Positions 34,843-44,196 of a DNA stretch of 64,000 bases are shown here, in pieces. The position numbers and the translations under genes were made by a program. Under the pieces are notes generated by a model that did not search any database, had not been told where the DNA came from, and worked only from the letters and a program-made list of their open reading frames with translations. The DNA comes from Pseudomonas gessardii (GTDB lineage: Bacteria; Pseudomonadota; Gammaproteobacteria; Pseudomonadales; Pseudomonadaceae): the NCBI RefSeq assembly GCF_001983165.1, contig NZ_MNPU01000017.1, positions 1-64,000 of the forward strand. The letters run 5' to 3'. Within the stretch, counting starts at the first letter, position 1, and every line of letters starts with the position of its first letter.

Positions 34843-36130
34843 AAGGCAGTGCTCCCAAGGCTTGACGATGATTGGCGTGCAGGACCACATCCGGTCGTGC
34901 TGTACGAATAATAGCCAGCGCTTCATCCACTGTGCTGGCGCGCCCGCTGTGCAGCAGCCAGGCCGCCACGGCGCTGGCGCTGCGGGAGTAGCCAAGGGCG
35001 CAGCACACCAGCAACGGCCCGTGTTCGCGCAAGCGCTCAATGGCTTGGGCCGCTTCCAGGCACTGCGCAGGTGTAGGGGCGGTCAGGTCGAGGACGGGCA
35101 GGGCATGGTATGCGCGGCCCTGTGGATAAATAGGCAGTTCGGCACACAGATCGACCACGGCACTGAATGAATTCAGCTGCGCTGGCGTCGGAATCCGCCC
35201 CAGCCACACGTTATCCACAACCCGGTCTGGCTGCGGATGCTTGCGCGTCCATAGCCGCGAGTTGAGCCACGCCGCCGCGAGATAAGGCGCATACAGCCAG
35301 CGTGCTGCCGGGCTGAGGCGGCCATCGGCGCGTTTCTGAAAGCCTGCGGCGCCCAGCAGCCAATAGTTGAGTGCCACCAGCAACACCGCGACGGCAGGCC
35401 ACAGCAGCCATAACCAGGCGCCGCCCCCGGTAAAGGCGGCTATCGCCAGCCCCAGGGCGCCCAGTGCGTAACGCAACCCCAGGCGCCAGCGTTTCGGGTC
35501 TTTGGCCAGCCGCGCATTCAGCAGCGGGCTTGGATGATCCACCGGCCAGAGCCACACACACAGCCAGCCGGCCAGGGCACCTGTGGGTAAGTCGATAAAG
35601 TGATGCTGGTAAGTGGTCAGCACCGAGATACCAATCAGCGCAAACCAGCCATGCACCAGCCAGCGCCACAGGCCTTGGCTATGCCGCTGGTACATGACCC
35701 ACAGGATCACCAGCAAAGCGATATGCAGCGACGGCGCCTGGTTGAACGGTTTGTCGAACCCCGCCAGCACCGCGAACAGCCAGCCGAACACGCCGTCCAT
35801 TTCCGGGCGTTCAAAGGTGAAGCGCAACGGCCAGAGCAGGAAGCAGCTCACGGCAATCACCTGGGCACTGAGCAGGCGCAGGGCATGTTGCTTGAGCTCA
35901 TGGCGGCTGTTGGGCAGCAACAGGGAGAAACCGTAGAGCAGGTCGATCGACCAATAGGGCACGATGGTCCAGGCCCAGAACGGCATATGGGTTTCCCAGC
36001 CGAACACCAACGTGCCGACATCGCTGCGCTGGCTGGTGACCCAGGTGGCAAAGCCGTAGGTGCTGAAAAACAGCGGCGCCAACAGCAGCAGCCACAGCAA
36101 CGCGGGTTTGAAGAGGCCCGGTTCGCGCAT
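34832..36130 (-). CDS. PAP2 membrane phosphatase fused to dual-specificity phosphatase domain
   Basis: 432 residues from the ATG at 36130. The N-terminal 250 or so residues are multi-spanning and carry PAP2-like PSLHIALLVILW and HHFIDLPTG, the latter two active-site regions of lipid phosphatases. The C-terminal domain ends with the protein-tyrosine-phosphatase loop LLVCCALGYSRSASAVAAW (C-x5-R). This two-phosphatase architecture is a known family. It may dephosphorylate phospholipid intermediates such as a phosphatidylglycerophosphate-like product. Confidence 0.88.
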   Translation of the reverse strand: MREPGLFKPALLWLLLLAPLFFSTYGFATWVTSQRSDVGTLVFGWETHMPFWAWTIVPYWSIDLLYGFSLLLPNSRHELKQHALRLLSAQVIAVSCFLLWPLRFTFERPEMDGVFGWLFAVLAGFDKPFNQAPSLHIALLVILWVMYQRHSQGLWRWLVHGWFALIGISVLTTYQHHFIDLPTGALAGWLCVWLWPVDHPSPLLNARLAKDPKRWRLGLRYALGALGLAIAAFTGGGAWLWLLWPAVAVLLVALNYWLLGAAGFQKRADGRLSPAARWLYAPYLAAAWLNSRLWTRKHPQPDRVVDNVWLGRIPTPAQLNSFSAVVDLCAELPIYPQGRAYHALPVLDLTAPTPAQCLEAAQAIERLREHGPLLVCCALGYSRSASAVAAWLLHSGRASTVDEALAIIRTARPDVVLHANHRQALGALPYAR

Positions 36131-36132
36131 GG

Positions 36133-37887
36133 TCAGATCTTCTGCGCCAGCGATACGCTGAAAATGCCCCACTCATCCACACGCTGGGTGATCTTGCGAA
36201 AGCCCGCCGCTGCCACCAGTTGATCCATTTCCGCCTGGCTGCGACGGCGCATCACCCAGGCCTGGCCCTGGCGATGGCTGGTCAGGGCACGGGCGATCAG
36301 TTCCAGTTGCGGGTGCCACGGTTGGCCGGTGTACACCAGGTAGCCACCGGGCTCCACGGCTTCGGCCAGGCCAGCGAGGGAACCTGCGACCATAGCGTTG
36401 TCGGCAAACAGCTCATACAGCCCGGACACCACCGCCAGCGTCGGCTTGGGCGCCAGTGCCGCCAGGTCGGCCCGGTCGAAGGCATCGCCTTTGACGAACT
36501 GCGCAATATCCCCCAGGCCTTTCTCGCGAATCAGCGCGCCACCGTCGCGCACGTTGATATCGCTGTAGTCGCGCAACAGGATCGATTCCGGCAGTGGGGA
36601 AACGCCCTGCAAGGCTTCCAGAATGTACCGACCGTGCCCTGCGGCGATGTCGACGATACGCACCTCGCGCCCGTCGTCCCGCAGCTGGGTCATGGCCAGG
36701 CGCAGCAACTCTTCGGCATGCAGCTTGCGCTGGCGGATCCCGCGCCAGCCAATTGAGTTCAGGTAGTTGGTATCGATCATCCGCCCTAGCGCGCCCTTAC
36801 CGGTGGGGGTATTGCGGTACACGTAGTCCAGGGTGCTGCCCGAGTCGAAACCGGTGTCGAAGCCCAGCTTCACCCCCTCGGACAATTGGCGGCCCAGGCC
36901 CATGCTGGCGCGGGTCATGCGCCAGTACAGGTCGCGCAACGAGTTGCGCGGCAGCGGCGCGGCGAGGGCTTCGGATTCGGCGCAGGTCGCGCCGAGCTTG
37001 TCGGCATCCAGCAGGCTGGCGCGGTCCAGTGGGTGGGCAAAGTTTTGCAGGATAAAACGCCTGGCGCTGGCCAACGCCACGGCGCGGTCACGTTCGCCGA
37101 GGGTGTCGTGGAAAAAGCCGGGGAGGATGTGCAGTTCCTTTTTCAGGCTGCCAAGGCGCTCAAAGAACTGTTGCTGGGGTTTGCGATGCACCACAAAGTC
37201 CGAGCCGGAGATCAGCAGTTGGGTCGGCACCTGGATGGCCTGGGCATCGGCGACTACGCGGTCGGCCGCTTCGTACAGGCCCAGCAGCACATTCACCGAG
37301 ATCGCCTTGGTGATCAGCGGGTCAGTGTCATAGGACGCGACACGCTCGGGGTCATGGCTGAGGAACTTGGCCTTGACGTAGCTGTTGACGAAAAAGTTGC
37401 CGCGAAAGCGCCGCATCAACGCCAGGCCCGGGCGGGCGAAGGGCACGTAGAGCTTGACCTTGAAGGCCGGGGAGGCAAGCACCAGGGCGCGGATGTTCGG
37501 CGCGTAGTCATGGACCCAGGTGGCGGCGATCACCGCGCCGACGCTTTGGGCGATGACGGCGAGGTTGTCTGGCGCGATGCCATAGGCGCTGCCGATATGG
37601 TCGCAGAAGGTCTGCACATCCCGCGCGCTGGTGGCAAAGCTTGGGCTGTCGCCACGCTCGCCGGGGGACTGGCCGTGGCCACGGGCGTCCCAGGCGAAGA
37701 AATCGAAGTGCGGCAGGTCCAGTTCATCCACCAGGTGTGCAATGCGCCCGGAATGCTCGTGGCCCCGATGGAACAGCAGGATCGCCTGGCGTGGCTCGGG
37801 CCCGGTGGCGGTGGTCGCGGGCCAATGCCGATAGAAAAGCTCTACGCCATCATGGGTGCTGAAGGTGTGCTGTTGCTGTTCGCGCAT
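36133..37887 (-). CDS. Bifunctional alpha/beta hydrolase / SAM-dependent methyltransferase
   Basis: 584 residues. The N-terminal part is a serine aminopeptidase S33 / lysophospholipase-like hydrolase (LLFHRGHEHSGR, AWDARGHGQSPG, nucleophile Ser in VIAQSVGAVIAA, later His in LPGFFHDTLGE). The C-terminal part has a class I methyltransferase SAM motif (VRIVDIAAGHGRYILEAL) and a downstream VVSGLYELFADN. It starts 10 bases after the CDP-alcohol transferase gene and ends 2 bases before the phosphatase gene. It may act on lysolipids or lipid headgroups. The pairing of the two activities is known as a fused family, but its substrate is not. Confidence 0.87.
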   Translation of the reverse strand: MREQQQHTFSTHDGVELFYRHWPATTATGPEPRQAILLFHRGHEHSGRIAHLVDELDLPHFDFFAWDARGHGQSPGERGDSPSFATSARDVQTFCDHIGSAYGIAPDNLAVIAQSVGAVIAATWVHDYAPNIRALVLASPAFKVKLYVPFARPGLALMRRFRGNFFVNSYVKAKFLSHDPERVASYDTDPLITKAISVNVLLGLYEAADRVVADAQAIQVPTQLLISGSDFVVHRKPQQQFFERLGSLKKELHILPGFFHDTLGERDRAVALASARRFILQNFAHPLDRASLLDADKLGATCAESEALAAPLPRNSLRDLYWRMTRASMGLGRQLSEGVKLGFDTGFDSGSTLDYVYRNTPTGKGALGRMIDTNYLNSIGWRGIRQRKLHAEELLRLAMTQLRDDGREVRIVDIAAGHGRYILEALQGVSPLPESILLRDYSDINVRDGGALIREKGLGDIAQFVKGDAFDRADLAALAPKPTLAVVSGLYELFADNAMVAGSLAGLAEAVEPGGYLVYTGQPWHPQLELIARALTSHRQGQAWVMRRRSQAEMDQLVAAAGFRKITQRVDEWGIFSVSLAQKI

Positions 37888-37897
37888 CGCAAGATCC

Positions 37898-38521
37898 TTA
37901 TGCCGTCGGGGAGATGTCGGGTTGTTCTTTAAGGCCCTGGCGCACTCGATTGACCAGGGTATAGGCGAGCAGTGCAGCCACCAGCCACATCACCCCATCG
38001 ACCCAGCCTGCGCCGAGCCAGCCCAGGGCCACGCCGGTGGCCAGCACACCGAGGACAAATGCACGATCACTCTTGCCCATGGGGCCGTCATAACGCCGCG
38101 AGGCACCGACCATGGGCCCGAGCACGCCGGCGTATTCGCTGAACACCGCCAGCAGCGTCACCAGCAACACCGGCGCCAGGCTGGCCCCGGGGATCAGCGC
38201 AAACGGCAGGATCAGCGCACTGTCGGCGATCACATCGCACAGTTCATTGAGGTAGGCGCCCAGGCGTGATTGCTGGCCGAACTCCCGGGCGAGCATGCCG
38301 TCGATGGCATTGAGGGCCATGCGCAGGATCATCCACAACGGGATCAATATGAACACCCAGGCGTGCTGGGCGAAACCCGCGACCAGCAGGCCCACCAGCA
38401 ACGACACGACCCCGGCCAGCACGGTGATCTGGTTGGCGGTGGTGCCGTTGTCATACAGGCGCTGCACCAGGGGCCGCAGCAGGTTTTGAAAACGCGGTTT
38501 GAGCTGATAGATCGAAATCAT
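37898..38521 (-). CDS. CDP-alcohol phosphatidyltransferase-like protein with atypical active-site motif
   Basis: 207 residues with six or so membrane segments, first in the lipid operon. The motif region reads NAIDGMLAREFGQQSRLG followed by AYLNELCD. Compared with the canonical D-x2-DG-x2-AR-x8-G-x3-D-x3-D, the first and third Asp are Asn. These metal-binding positions are normally needed for headgroup transfer, so either a variant chemistry or a different substrate is likely. As I recall, the same substitution occurs in related proteins of this operon type. Confidence 0.82.
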   Translation of the reverse strand: MISIYQLKPRFQNLLRPLVQRLYDNGTTANQITVLAGVVSLLVGLLVAGFAQHAWVFILIPLWMILRMALNAIDGMLAREFGQQSRLGAYLNELCDVIADSALILPFALIPGASLAPVLLVTLLAVFSEYAGVLGPMVGASRRYDGPMGKSDRAFVLGVLATGVALGWLGAGWVDGVMWLVAALLAYTLVNRVRQGLKEQPDISPTA

Positions 38522-38737
38522 GAGAGTGACGCTTCCTTGTCCGTGATCCCGCGAAAAATCTGGTGTGAGTGTGACGATAAATCGCGGTGGGCACTAGTGA
38601 TGGTTCCTACAAGGATTCAGGAAACCACGAAAATTCTCACAGCGTTGTAACGCCTCTCAGGCACCTCACTCTAGTGCTGTGTCGGGACTGAACAAACCGT
38701 TCAGCCGACCCCCTACAGACCCATGAGGAATACCACA

Positions 38738-38992
38738 ATGAATATCAAGAATGCCGTTTCCGGTGCTGCCCTGGCCATTGCTGCCGCCACGATGTTTGCC
38801 GGTGTCGCGACCCAGGTCCAGGCGGCCGATGAAGCGAACGTGCATTGCTATGGCGTGACCTCCTGCAAAGGCATGAACGACTGCAAGACCGCCGAAAACG
38901 CCTGTAAAGGCCAGGCTGTCTGCAAGGGCCATGGCTTCAAGGCCATGACCAAGGCCGCCTGCGATGCGGCGGGTGGCAAAGTCGGCGAATAA
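38738..38992 (+). CDS. bufA: Bufferin precursor peptide, BufA2-like
   Basis: 84 residues from the ATG at 38738, which is preceded by GAGGAA; an upstream ATG at 38723 lacks this. A signal peptide ends near TQVQA-AD. The mature part holds six Cys (37, 43, 49, 56, 62, 75) in CYGVTSCKGMNDCK, CKGQAVCKGHGF and a final C near AACDAAGG, like the DUF2282/BufA2 group. Bufferins are ribosomal peptides whose Cys are converted to thiooxazole-type groups by the MNIO enzyme BufB, after which they bind copper in the periplasm. bufB and bufC follow. Which Cys are modified is not known from sequence. Confidence 0.87.
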   Translation: MNIKNAVSGAALAIAAATMFAGVATQVQAADEANVHCYGVTSCKGMNDCKTAENACKGQAVCKGHGFKAMTKAACDAAGGKVGE

Positions 38993-39054
38993 CCGCGAAT
39001 ACGTGATCCCGCAGCGGTGTGCACGTCGCTGCGGACACTTTCCAGGAGTTCGTC

Positions 39055-39900
39055 ATGTCGCTATCGGTTCCTTGCCTGGGCTACGGCCTGGGATTACGCA
39101 GCACTTACTATCAACAGATTATCGAGCAGTCGCCGGATGTGGACTGGTTTGAAATCGTCTCCGAGAATTATCTGGTGCCGGGCGGCAAGGCCCTGTACTA
39201 CCTGGACGCCATCGCCGAGCGTTATCCGTTGGTGATGCATGGGGTGTCCCTGTCGATCGGCGGGCCCCATGCCCTCGATAGGGATTACCTCAAGCAACTC
39301 AAGCAATTGGCCGACCGGGTCAAGCCGGCGTGGGTGTCCGATCACCTGTGCTGGAGCCGTGGCAACGCCCATCAACTGCATGACTTGTTGCCGCTGCCCT
39401 ATACCGGGGAAAGCCTGCGCCACGTCGCGGCCCGTGTGCGGCAGGTACAAGATGTGTTGCAGCGGCCATTGGTGCTGGAAAACGTCTCCAGTTATGTGCG
39501 ATCCAAGGACGATGAATTCACCGAGTGGGAATTCCTCAGCGCCTTGAGCCACCTCAGCGGTTGCGAGCTGCTGTTGGACGTCAACAACGTGTATGTCAGC
39601 TCGCGCAACCATGGCTTCGACCCCTGGACCTTTATTCGCAACCTGCCGCCGCAGAGCATCCGCCAACTGCATTTGGCCGGACATATGGACTACGGCGACT
39701 ATGTGGTTGATACCCATGACCATCCGGTGTGCGATCCGGTGTGGCAACTGTTTCAACAGACCCTGGAACACCTGGGGCCGGTGGCCACTTTGCTGGAGCG
39801 TGATGACCACTTCCCGCCGTTCGCCGAGTTGCTCGATGAGCTGGGCAAGGCCCGTGAGTTGGGGGCTGGCGCCTTGGCCCGGAGGTCGCTATGCGCCTGA
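39055..39900 (+). CDS. bufB: MNIO-family bufferin maturase BufB (DUF692)
   Basis: 281 residues from the ATG at 39055, preceded by AGGAG. It is a TIM-barrel protein of the DUF692 multinuclear non-haem iron oxidase family: GLGLRSTYYQQI, FEIVSENYLVPGG, then HGVSLSIGGPH, WVSDHLCWS, LLLDVNNVYVSS and HLAGHMDYGDYVVDTHDHPV supply the His, Glu, Asp and Asn iron ligands. It oxidatively modifies Cys of the precursor encoded 62 bases upstream. It overlaps bufC by 10 bases. Confidence 0.93.
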   Translation: MSLSVPCLGYGLGLRSTYYQQIIEQSPDVDWFEIVSENYLVPGGKALYYLDAIAERYPLVMHGVSLSIGGPHALDRDYLKQLKQLADRVKPAWVSDHLCWSRGNAHQLHDLLPLPYTGESLRHVAARVRQVQDVLQRPLVLENVSSYVRSKDDEFTEWEFLSALSHLSGCELLLDVNNVYVSSRNHGFDPWTFIRNLPPQSIRQLHLAGHMDYGDYVVDTHDHPVCDPVWQLFQQTLEHLGPVATLLERDDHFPPFAELLDELGKARELGAGALARRSLCA

Positions 39901-40673
39901 TCGACTGGCAGCTGGCATTTGAACGGCATCTCTTGGCAGAGGCTGGCAACTGTGGTTTTGCCAGCACCTTGATCGGTGGCCCGACCCTGGGTGTCGAGAC
40001 GGGCCTGGCGATCTATCACAACGCCTATCGGGCCCGTTTGCTGGAAGTGATGCAGGGGGATTTCCCGGCCGTGTGGCATTGGCTGGGGGATGATGAATTT
40101 GCCGGGTTGGTGGCGGCCTATGTGCAGCGCTATCCATCGGCGCATTTCAGCTTGCGCTGGCTGGGGCAACGGTTTGCAGACTTTATCGACGAGCATCTGG
40201 TCGCCGAACAAGCCGCCCCCCTAGTGGAGCTGGCGCGCCTGGAATGGGCCTTTACCCTGGCGTTTGATGCGCCTGCGGGCCAACCCCTGAGCCTGCCGGA
40301 CATGGCCCGGCTGGCGCCCGAGGCCTGGCCATTGTTGCAGGTTGAGTGGGTGCCGGCAGTGCAGCAGGTGTTGTGTCGCTTCAACAGCCTGCAGATTTGG
40401 CGTGCGGTCAAGGCACAGGCTGGGTTTCCCGGCAGCCAGCCGTTGCCGCTGGCCGAGGTGTGCCTGATCTGGCGTGACCAGCAGGTGTGCCGCTACCGCA
40501 GCCTGGAGCCCGCCGAGGCATATGCCCTGGCCGGGATGGTCGACAAGGGGTGGACGTTTTCAGAACTGTGCGCCGAATTGGCAGTCACTTATCAAGAGGG
40601 CGCGCCGCTGCAAGCTGTTACCTGGTTGAAACAGTGGGTTCAGGACGGTTTGCTGCAATGTCGGGCACCATAG
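39891..40673 (+). CDS. bufC: BufC/HvfC-type peptide-modification partner (DUF2063)
   Basis: 260 residues. The DUF2063 region is visible: a short N-terminal WQLAFERHLL helix, LAIYHNAYRARLLEVMQGDF at about 40-60, and YPSAHFSLRWLGQRF. It serves as the partner that brings the precursor to the MNIO enzyme. It overlaps bufB by 10 bases, so the pair is translationally coupled. It closes the bufABC operon; no DoxX-like gene follows, unlike some hvf operons. Confidence 0.9.
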   Translation: MRLIDWQLAFERHLLAEAGNCGFASTLIGGPTLGVETGLAIYHNAYRARLLEVMQGDFPAVWHWLGDDEFAGLVAAYVQRYPSAHFSLRWLGQRFADFIDEHLVAEQAAPLVELARLEWAFTLAFDAPAGQPLSLPDMARLAPEAWPLLQVEWVPAVQQVLCRFNSLQIWRAVKAQAGFPGSQPLPLAEVCLIWRDQQVCRYRSLEPAEAYALAGMVDKGWTFSELCAELAVTYQEGAPLQAVTWLKQWVQDGLLQCRAP

Positions 40674-40758
40674 AATGGGGCTATTAAATCGATAGCCTGC
40701 TACTTTTTTATGGATGGTCTACCCTCATTTCAGACGTCTGAAACGAGGGGGACTACTC

Positions 40759-41943
40759 ATGTTTGCGCAACTTCCACCGGCCTTACAGAATCTTCAGCTT
40801 CCGCTGCGTCTGCGACTCTGGGATGGCCATGAATTCAACCTGGGCCCGGAGCCCAGCGTCACCATCGTGGTCAAGGACCCGGTGATGGTGACGCAACTGA
40901 GCCATCCCACGCTCGACTCCCTGGGGTCTGCCTTCGTGGAAGGCAAACTGGAGCTGGAAGGCTCCATCAGTGATGTTATCCGGGTGTGTGACGAATTGAG
41001 CCATGCCCTGGTCGAGGAGGCTGAGCACACCGGAGCGGTGCGCTCGATCCACGACAAGGCCACGGACGCCGCCGCGATTTCCTACCACTACGACCTGTCG
41101 AACGAGTTCTACCAGCTCTGGCTGGACCGTGACATGGCCTATTCCTGCGGTTACTTCGAGACCGGCAGCGAATCCCTCGACCAGGCCCAACAAGACAAAT
41201 TCCGCCACCTGTGCCGCAAGCTGCGCCTGCAGCCTGGGGAGTATCTGCTGGATGTCGGTTGCGGCTGGGGCGGGTTGGCGCGTTATGCGGCGCGTGAGTT
41301 CGGGGTCAAGGTGTTCGGCATCACCCTGAGCAAGGAACAACTGGCATTGGCCAGGGAGCGGGTGCTCGCCGAGGGCCTGGAAGACCGGGTGGAGCTGGCG
41401 TTGCTCGACTACCGCGACTTGCCACAGGACGGGCGGTTCGACAAAGTGGTCAGCGTCGGTATGTTTGAACATGTCGGCCACGCCAACCTGGCGCAGTACT
41501 GCCAGACCCTGTTTAGCGCCGTGCGTGAAGGTGGCCTGGTGCTCAACCATGGCATCACGGCCAAACATACCGATGGCCGCCCGGTGGGGCGTGGTGCCGG
41601 GGACTTTATCGAGCGTTACGTGTTCCCCAATGGCGAGCTGCCGCACCTGGTGATGATCAGCGCCGAAATCAGCGAAGTCGGCCTGGAAGTGGTCGACGTG
41701 GAAAGCCTGCGCCTGCATTACGCGCGCACCCTGGACCACTGGAGCGAGCGCCTGGAAGACAACCTGGAGGCGGCGGCAAACATGGTCCCGGCCCAGGCGC
41801 TGCGTATCTGGCGCCTGTACCTGGCGGGTTGCGCATATGCGTTTGCCCGGGGCTGGATCAACCTGCACCAGATCCTGGCGGTCAAGCCCCATGCCGATGG
41901 CAGCCATGAGTTGCCGTGGACGCGGGAAGATCTCTACCGCTGA
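40759..41943 (+). CDS. cfa: Cyclopropane-fatty-acyl-phospholipid synthase
   Basis: 394 residues from the ATG at 40759 with GAGGGGG upstream. The SAM motif VGCGWGGLARYAA is at about residue 170, and the CFA signature regions SYHYDLSNEFYQLWL, MAYSCGYFE, ISVGMFEHVGH-like VSVGMFEHVG and LHYARTLDHW are present. It adds a methylene bridge to unsaturated acyl chains of membrane phospholipids. It lies 85 bases after bufC on the same strand and may have its own promoter. Orientation and membrane context fit the neighbouring lipid genes. Confidence 0.92.
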   Translation: MFAQLPPALQNLQLPLRLRLWDGHEFNLGPEPSVTIVVKDPVMVTQLSHPTLDSLGSAFVEGKLELEGSISDVIRVCDELSHALVEEAEHTGAVRSIHDKATDAAAISYHYDLSNEFYQLWLDRDMAYSCGYFETGSESLDQAQQDKFRHLCRKLRLQPGEYLLDVGCGWGGLARYAAREFGVKVFGITLSKEQLALARERVLAEGLEDRVELALLDYRDLPQDGRFDKVVSVGMFEHVGHANLAQYCQTLFSAVREGGLVLNHGITAKHTDGRPVGRGAGDFIERYVFPNGELPHLVMISAEISEVGLEVVDVESLRLHYARTLDHWSERLEDNLEAAANMVPAQALRIWRLYLAGCAYAFARGWINLHQILAVKPHADGSHELPWTREDLYR

Positions 41944-41970
41944 GATCTTTGGCTACGTTGAAATACTAAA

Positions 41971-42075
41971 TGTGGGAGCTGAGCTTGTGTGGGAGCTGGC
42001 TTGCCTGCGATGCAGACACCGCGTTTTTTCAGTTACAACGCAGTGATGCAATCGCAGGCAAGCCAGCTCCCACAT
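41971..42075. repeat. REP pair (REPIN-like) element
   Basis: TGTGGGAGCTGGCTTGCCTG (41988 on) is repeated in inverted form by CAGGCAAGCCAGCTCCCACA ending at 42074, forming a long stem with about 35 bases of loop. A further half copy, TGTGGGAGCTGAGCTT, precedes it at 41971. This is the standard Pseudomonas REP doublet, placed between the convergent cfa and cls genes where it can also act as a bidirectional terminator. Confidence 0.88.
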
Positions 42076-42090
42076 TTTGTCCGGTGCAAT

Positions 42091-43530
42091 TTATAAGATG
42101 GGGGAAATCAACCGCGCCACGCGCATCCCCAGTTGCTGCAGGCGGCGAGTCTGCTGGCTTTCTTCCTGGCTGGTTTCGTGGGCCTGGGCGAAGTCGTCCA
42201 GCAGCATATGTTCCACTTCGCTGGCGAAGGCTTTATCGACGGTCAGCAACATCACTTCAAAGTTGAGGCGGAACGAACGGTTGTCCAGGTTCGCACTGCC
42301 GATGGCGCTGATTTCGCGGTCTACCAGCACCACTTTCTGATGCAAGAACCCCGGCTTGTAGCGGAATACCCGCACGCCGGCGCGCACCGCCTCAATCGCG
42401 TACAGGCTGGAGGCGGCGTAGACAATGCGGTGGTCGGGGCGTGACGGCAGCAGCAGGCGCACGTCCACGCCGCGCAACACCGCCAAGCGCAGTGCGGCGA
42501 ATACGGCTTCGTCAGGGATGAAATACGGGCTGGTGATCCACACCCGCTCAGTCGCCGCATGAATGGCTTCGACGAAAAACAGCGAGCAGGTCTCATACGG
42601 GTCCGCCGGACCGCTGGCCAGCAATTGGCAGAGCACGCCGTCATCGGCATAGGTGTCGGGCAGGATCAGCGGCGGCAGTTCACGCGCGGCCCAGAACCAG
42701 TCTTCGGCAAACGACTCCTGCAGGCACGCCACCACCGGGCCGCTGACTTGCACATGGGTGTCGCGCCAGGGGGCCAGCGGTGGTTTCTTGCCCATGTATT
42801 CGTCGCCGACGTTATGCCCGCCGACAAACCCGGTCAGGCCATCGACCACGACAATCTTGCGGTGATTGCGGAAATTTACCTGGAAACGATTGAACCAGCC
42901 GCTGCGGGTGGCAAACGCCTTGATCTGCACCCCGGCGTCACGCAGCGATTGCACATAACCGTGGGGCAGGGAATGGCTGCCGATGCGGTCATACAGCACA
43001 TAGATGGCCACACCCTCGGCGGCCTTGGCCTTGAGCAGGCTGTGCAGCTGGCGCCCCAGTTGATCGTCATGAATGATGAAAAACTGCACCAGCACCGCAG
43101 TCTTGGCGGCACCGATGGCGTCGAAGATGGCGCTGAAGGTGGCGTCGCCATTGACCAGTAAACGCACCTGGTTATTGGCCAGGCACGGCATGCGTCCCAG
43201 CTTGGGCATGGCGCGCAGCGAGGCATAGGCGTGGGAGTTGCGCGCGGCCAGGGCTTCTTCGACCCAGGGGCGCCAGTTCAATTCGGTGATGGCCTTGTGC
43301 ATTTCCTGGTTGGCCTGGCGCCGGGCCTGGATATAGGCATCGAAGCTGCTGCGGCCAAAGATCAGGTAGGGGATCAGCGTCAGGTACGGCATGAACATCA
43401 GCGACAGTGCCCAGGCAATCGAGCCTTGGGCGGTACGCACGGTCAGCACCGCGTGCAGGGCGGCCAGGGAGCCGAGAAAATGCAGGGTGGCGATAAAGTA
43501 GCCAAGCAAATGCGGGCCGAAGAAATCCAT
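42091..43530 (-). CDS. cls: Cardiolipin synthase
   Basis: 479 residues from the ATG at 43530, which has AGGAG upstream. Two N-terminal membrane segments are followed by two phospholipase D HKD motifs, HRKIVVVDG in the first half and [20 protein letters not shown] in the second. It joins two phosphatidylglycerols to make cardiolipin. It is convergent with cfa across a REP pair and divergent from the DUF3617 gene. Confidence 0.93.
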   Translation of the reverse strand: MDFFGPHLLGYFIATLHFLGSLAALHAVLTVRTAQGSIAWALSLMFMPYLTLIPYLIFGRSSFDAYIQARRQANQEMHKAITELNWRPWVEEALAARNSHAYASLRAMPKLGRMPCLANNQVRLLVNGDATFSAIFDAIGAAKTAVLVQFFIIHDDQLGRQLHSLLKAKAAEGVAIYVLYDRIGSHSLPHGYVQSLRDAGVQIKAFATRSGWFNRFQVNFRNHRKIVVVDGLTGFVGGHNVGDEYMGKKPPLAPWRDTHVQVSGPVVACLQESFAEDWFWAARELPPLILPDTYADDGVLCQLLASGPADPYETCSLFFVEAIHAATERVWITSPYFIPDEAVFAALRLAVLRGVDVRLLLPSRPDHRIVYAASSLYAIEAVRAGVRVFRYKPGFLHQKVVLVDREISAIGSANLDNRSFRLNFEVMLLTVDKAFASEVEHMLLDDFAQAHETSQEESQQTRRLQQLGMRVARLISPIL

Positions 43531-43660
43531 GGACAACGATACTCCTGACGATCCAATGCGTAACAGACCATGTTCGACGGCGATTGTCGCTATTTTATTG
43601 AGCATGCAACGCCGAGCGCTTTGCGACGTCTAACGCCGACAATTACCCAGGAGTTACCCG

Positions 43661-44182
43661 ATGAATGCTCGTCTGCTTGGTTTGGCCATGGTTGTAGGGT
43701 TGACGCTGCCTGTGGCAGCGCAGGCGCAGATGTTGGCGCCGGGCTTGTGGGAATTGACCACCAGCAATATGAAAGTCGATAACCAGAACCTGCCGGACTT
43801 GTCGTTGATCCTCGGCCAACTGAAACAACAGATGACCCCGGAACAGCGCGCGATGCTGGAAAAACAGGGCATCACCATGGCCGGCAAAGGTGTGCAGGTC
43901 TGCCTGACGCCGGCCCAGGTAGCCTCCGATACCATCCCGCTGACCGACCCGCAATCGGGTTGCAAGCAAGAGGTCACCGACAAGACTGGCAACCAGTGGA
44001 AATTCCGCTTCAGTTGCCCGAAAGCCCAGGGCACGGGCGTGGCCACATTCCAGAGCCAGAAGGCATTCACCACCACGGTCAACGGCACCTTCAATGCCAC
44101 CGGCGTGCAGCAGAACGGCAGCCTCGACACCCAGGCACAGTGGCTGGGTAACGACTGCGGCACGGTCAAGCCCCGCGCCTGA
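43661..44182 (+). CDS. DUF3617 periplasmic protein
   Basis: 173 residues with a signal peptide (to AAQAQ) and the DUF3617 pattern: LAPGLWELTTSNMKV at the start, VQVCLTPAQVA with Cys, SGCKQEV and FRFSCPKAQG, then Cys near the end (GNDCG). It is a small secreted protein of unknown role, common in pseudomonads. It is a single gene between cls and the dihydroorotase, with GGAGTTACCC upstream. Confidence 0.82.
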   Translation: MNARLLGLAMVVGLTLPVAAQAQMLAPGLWELTTSNMKVDNQNLPDLSLILGQLKQQMTPEQRAMLEKQGITMAGKGVQVCLTPAQVASDTIPLTDPQSGCKQEVTDKTGNQWKFRFSCPKAQGTGVATFQSQKAFTTTVNGTFNATGVQQNGSLDTQAQWLGNDCGTVKPRA

Positions 44183-44196
44183 ACGGCTCCTGGGTT

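Noticed and set aside
36886..37932. Long open frame on the plus strand opposite the hydrolase-methyltransferase gene
   Set aside because: It is a GC-rich shadow of a gene with clear motifs on the other strand, has no ribosome-binding site, and has low-complexity composition. The same applies to the long antisense frames at 40783-41907, 44533-45564, 48438-49643, 53376-54353 and 61540-62661.
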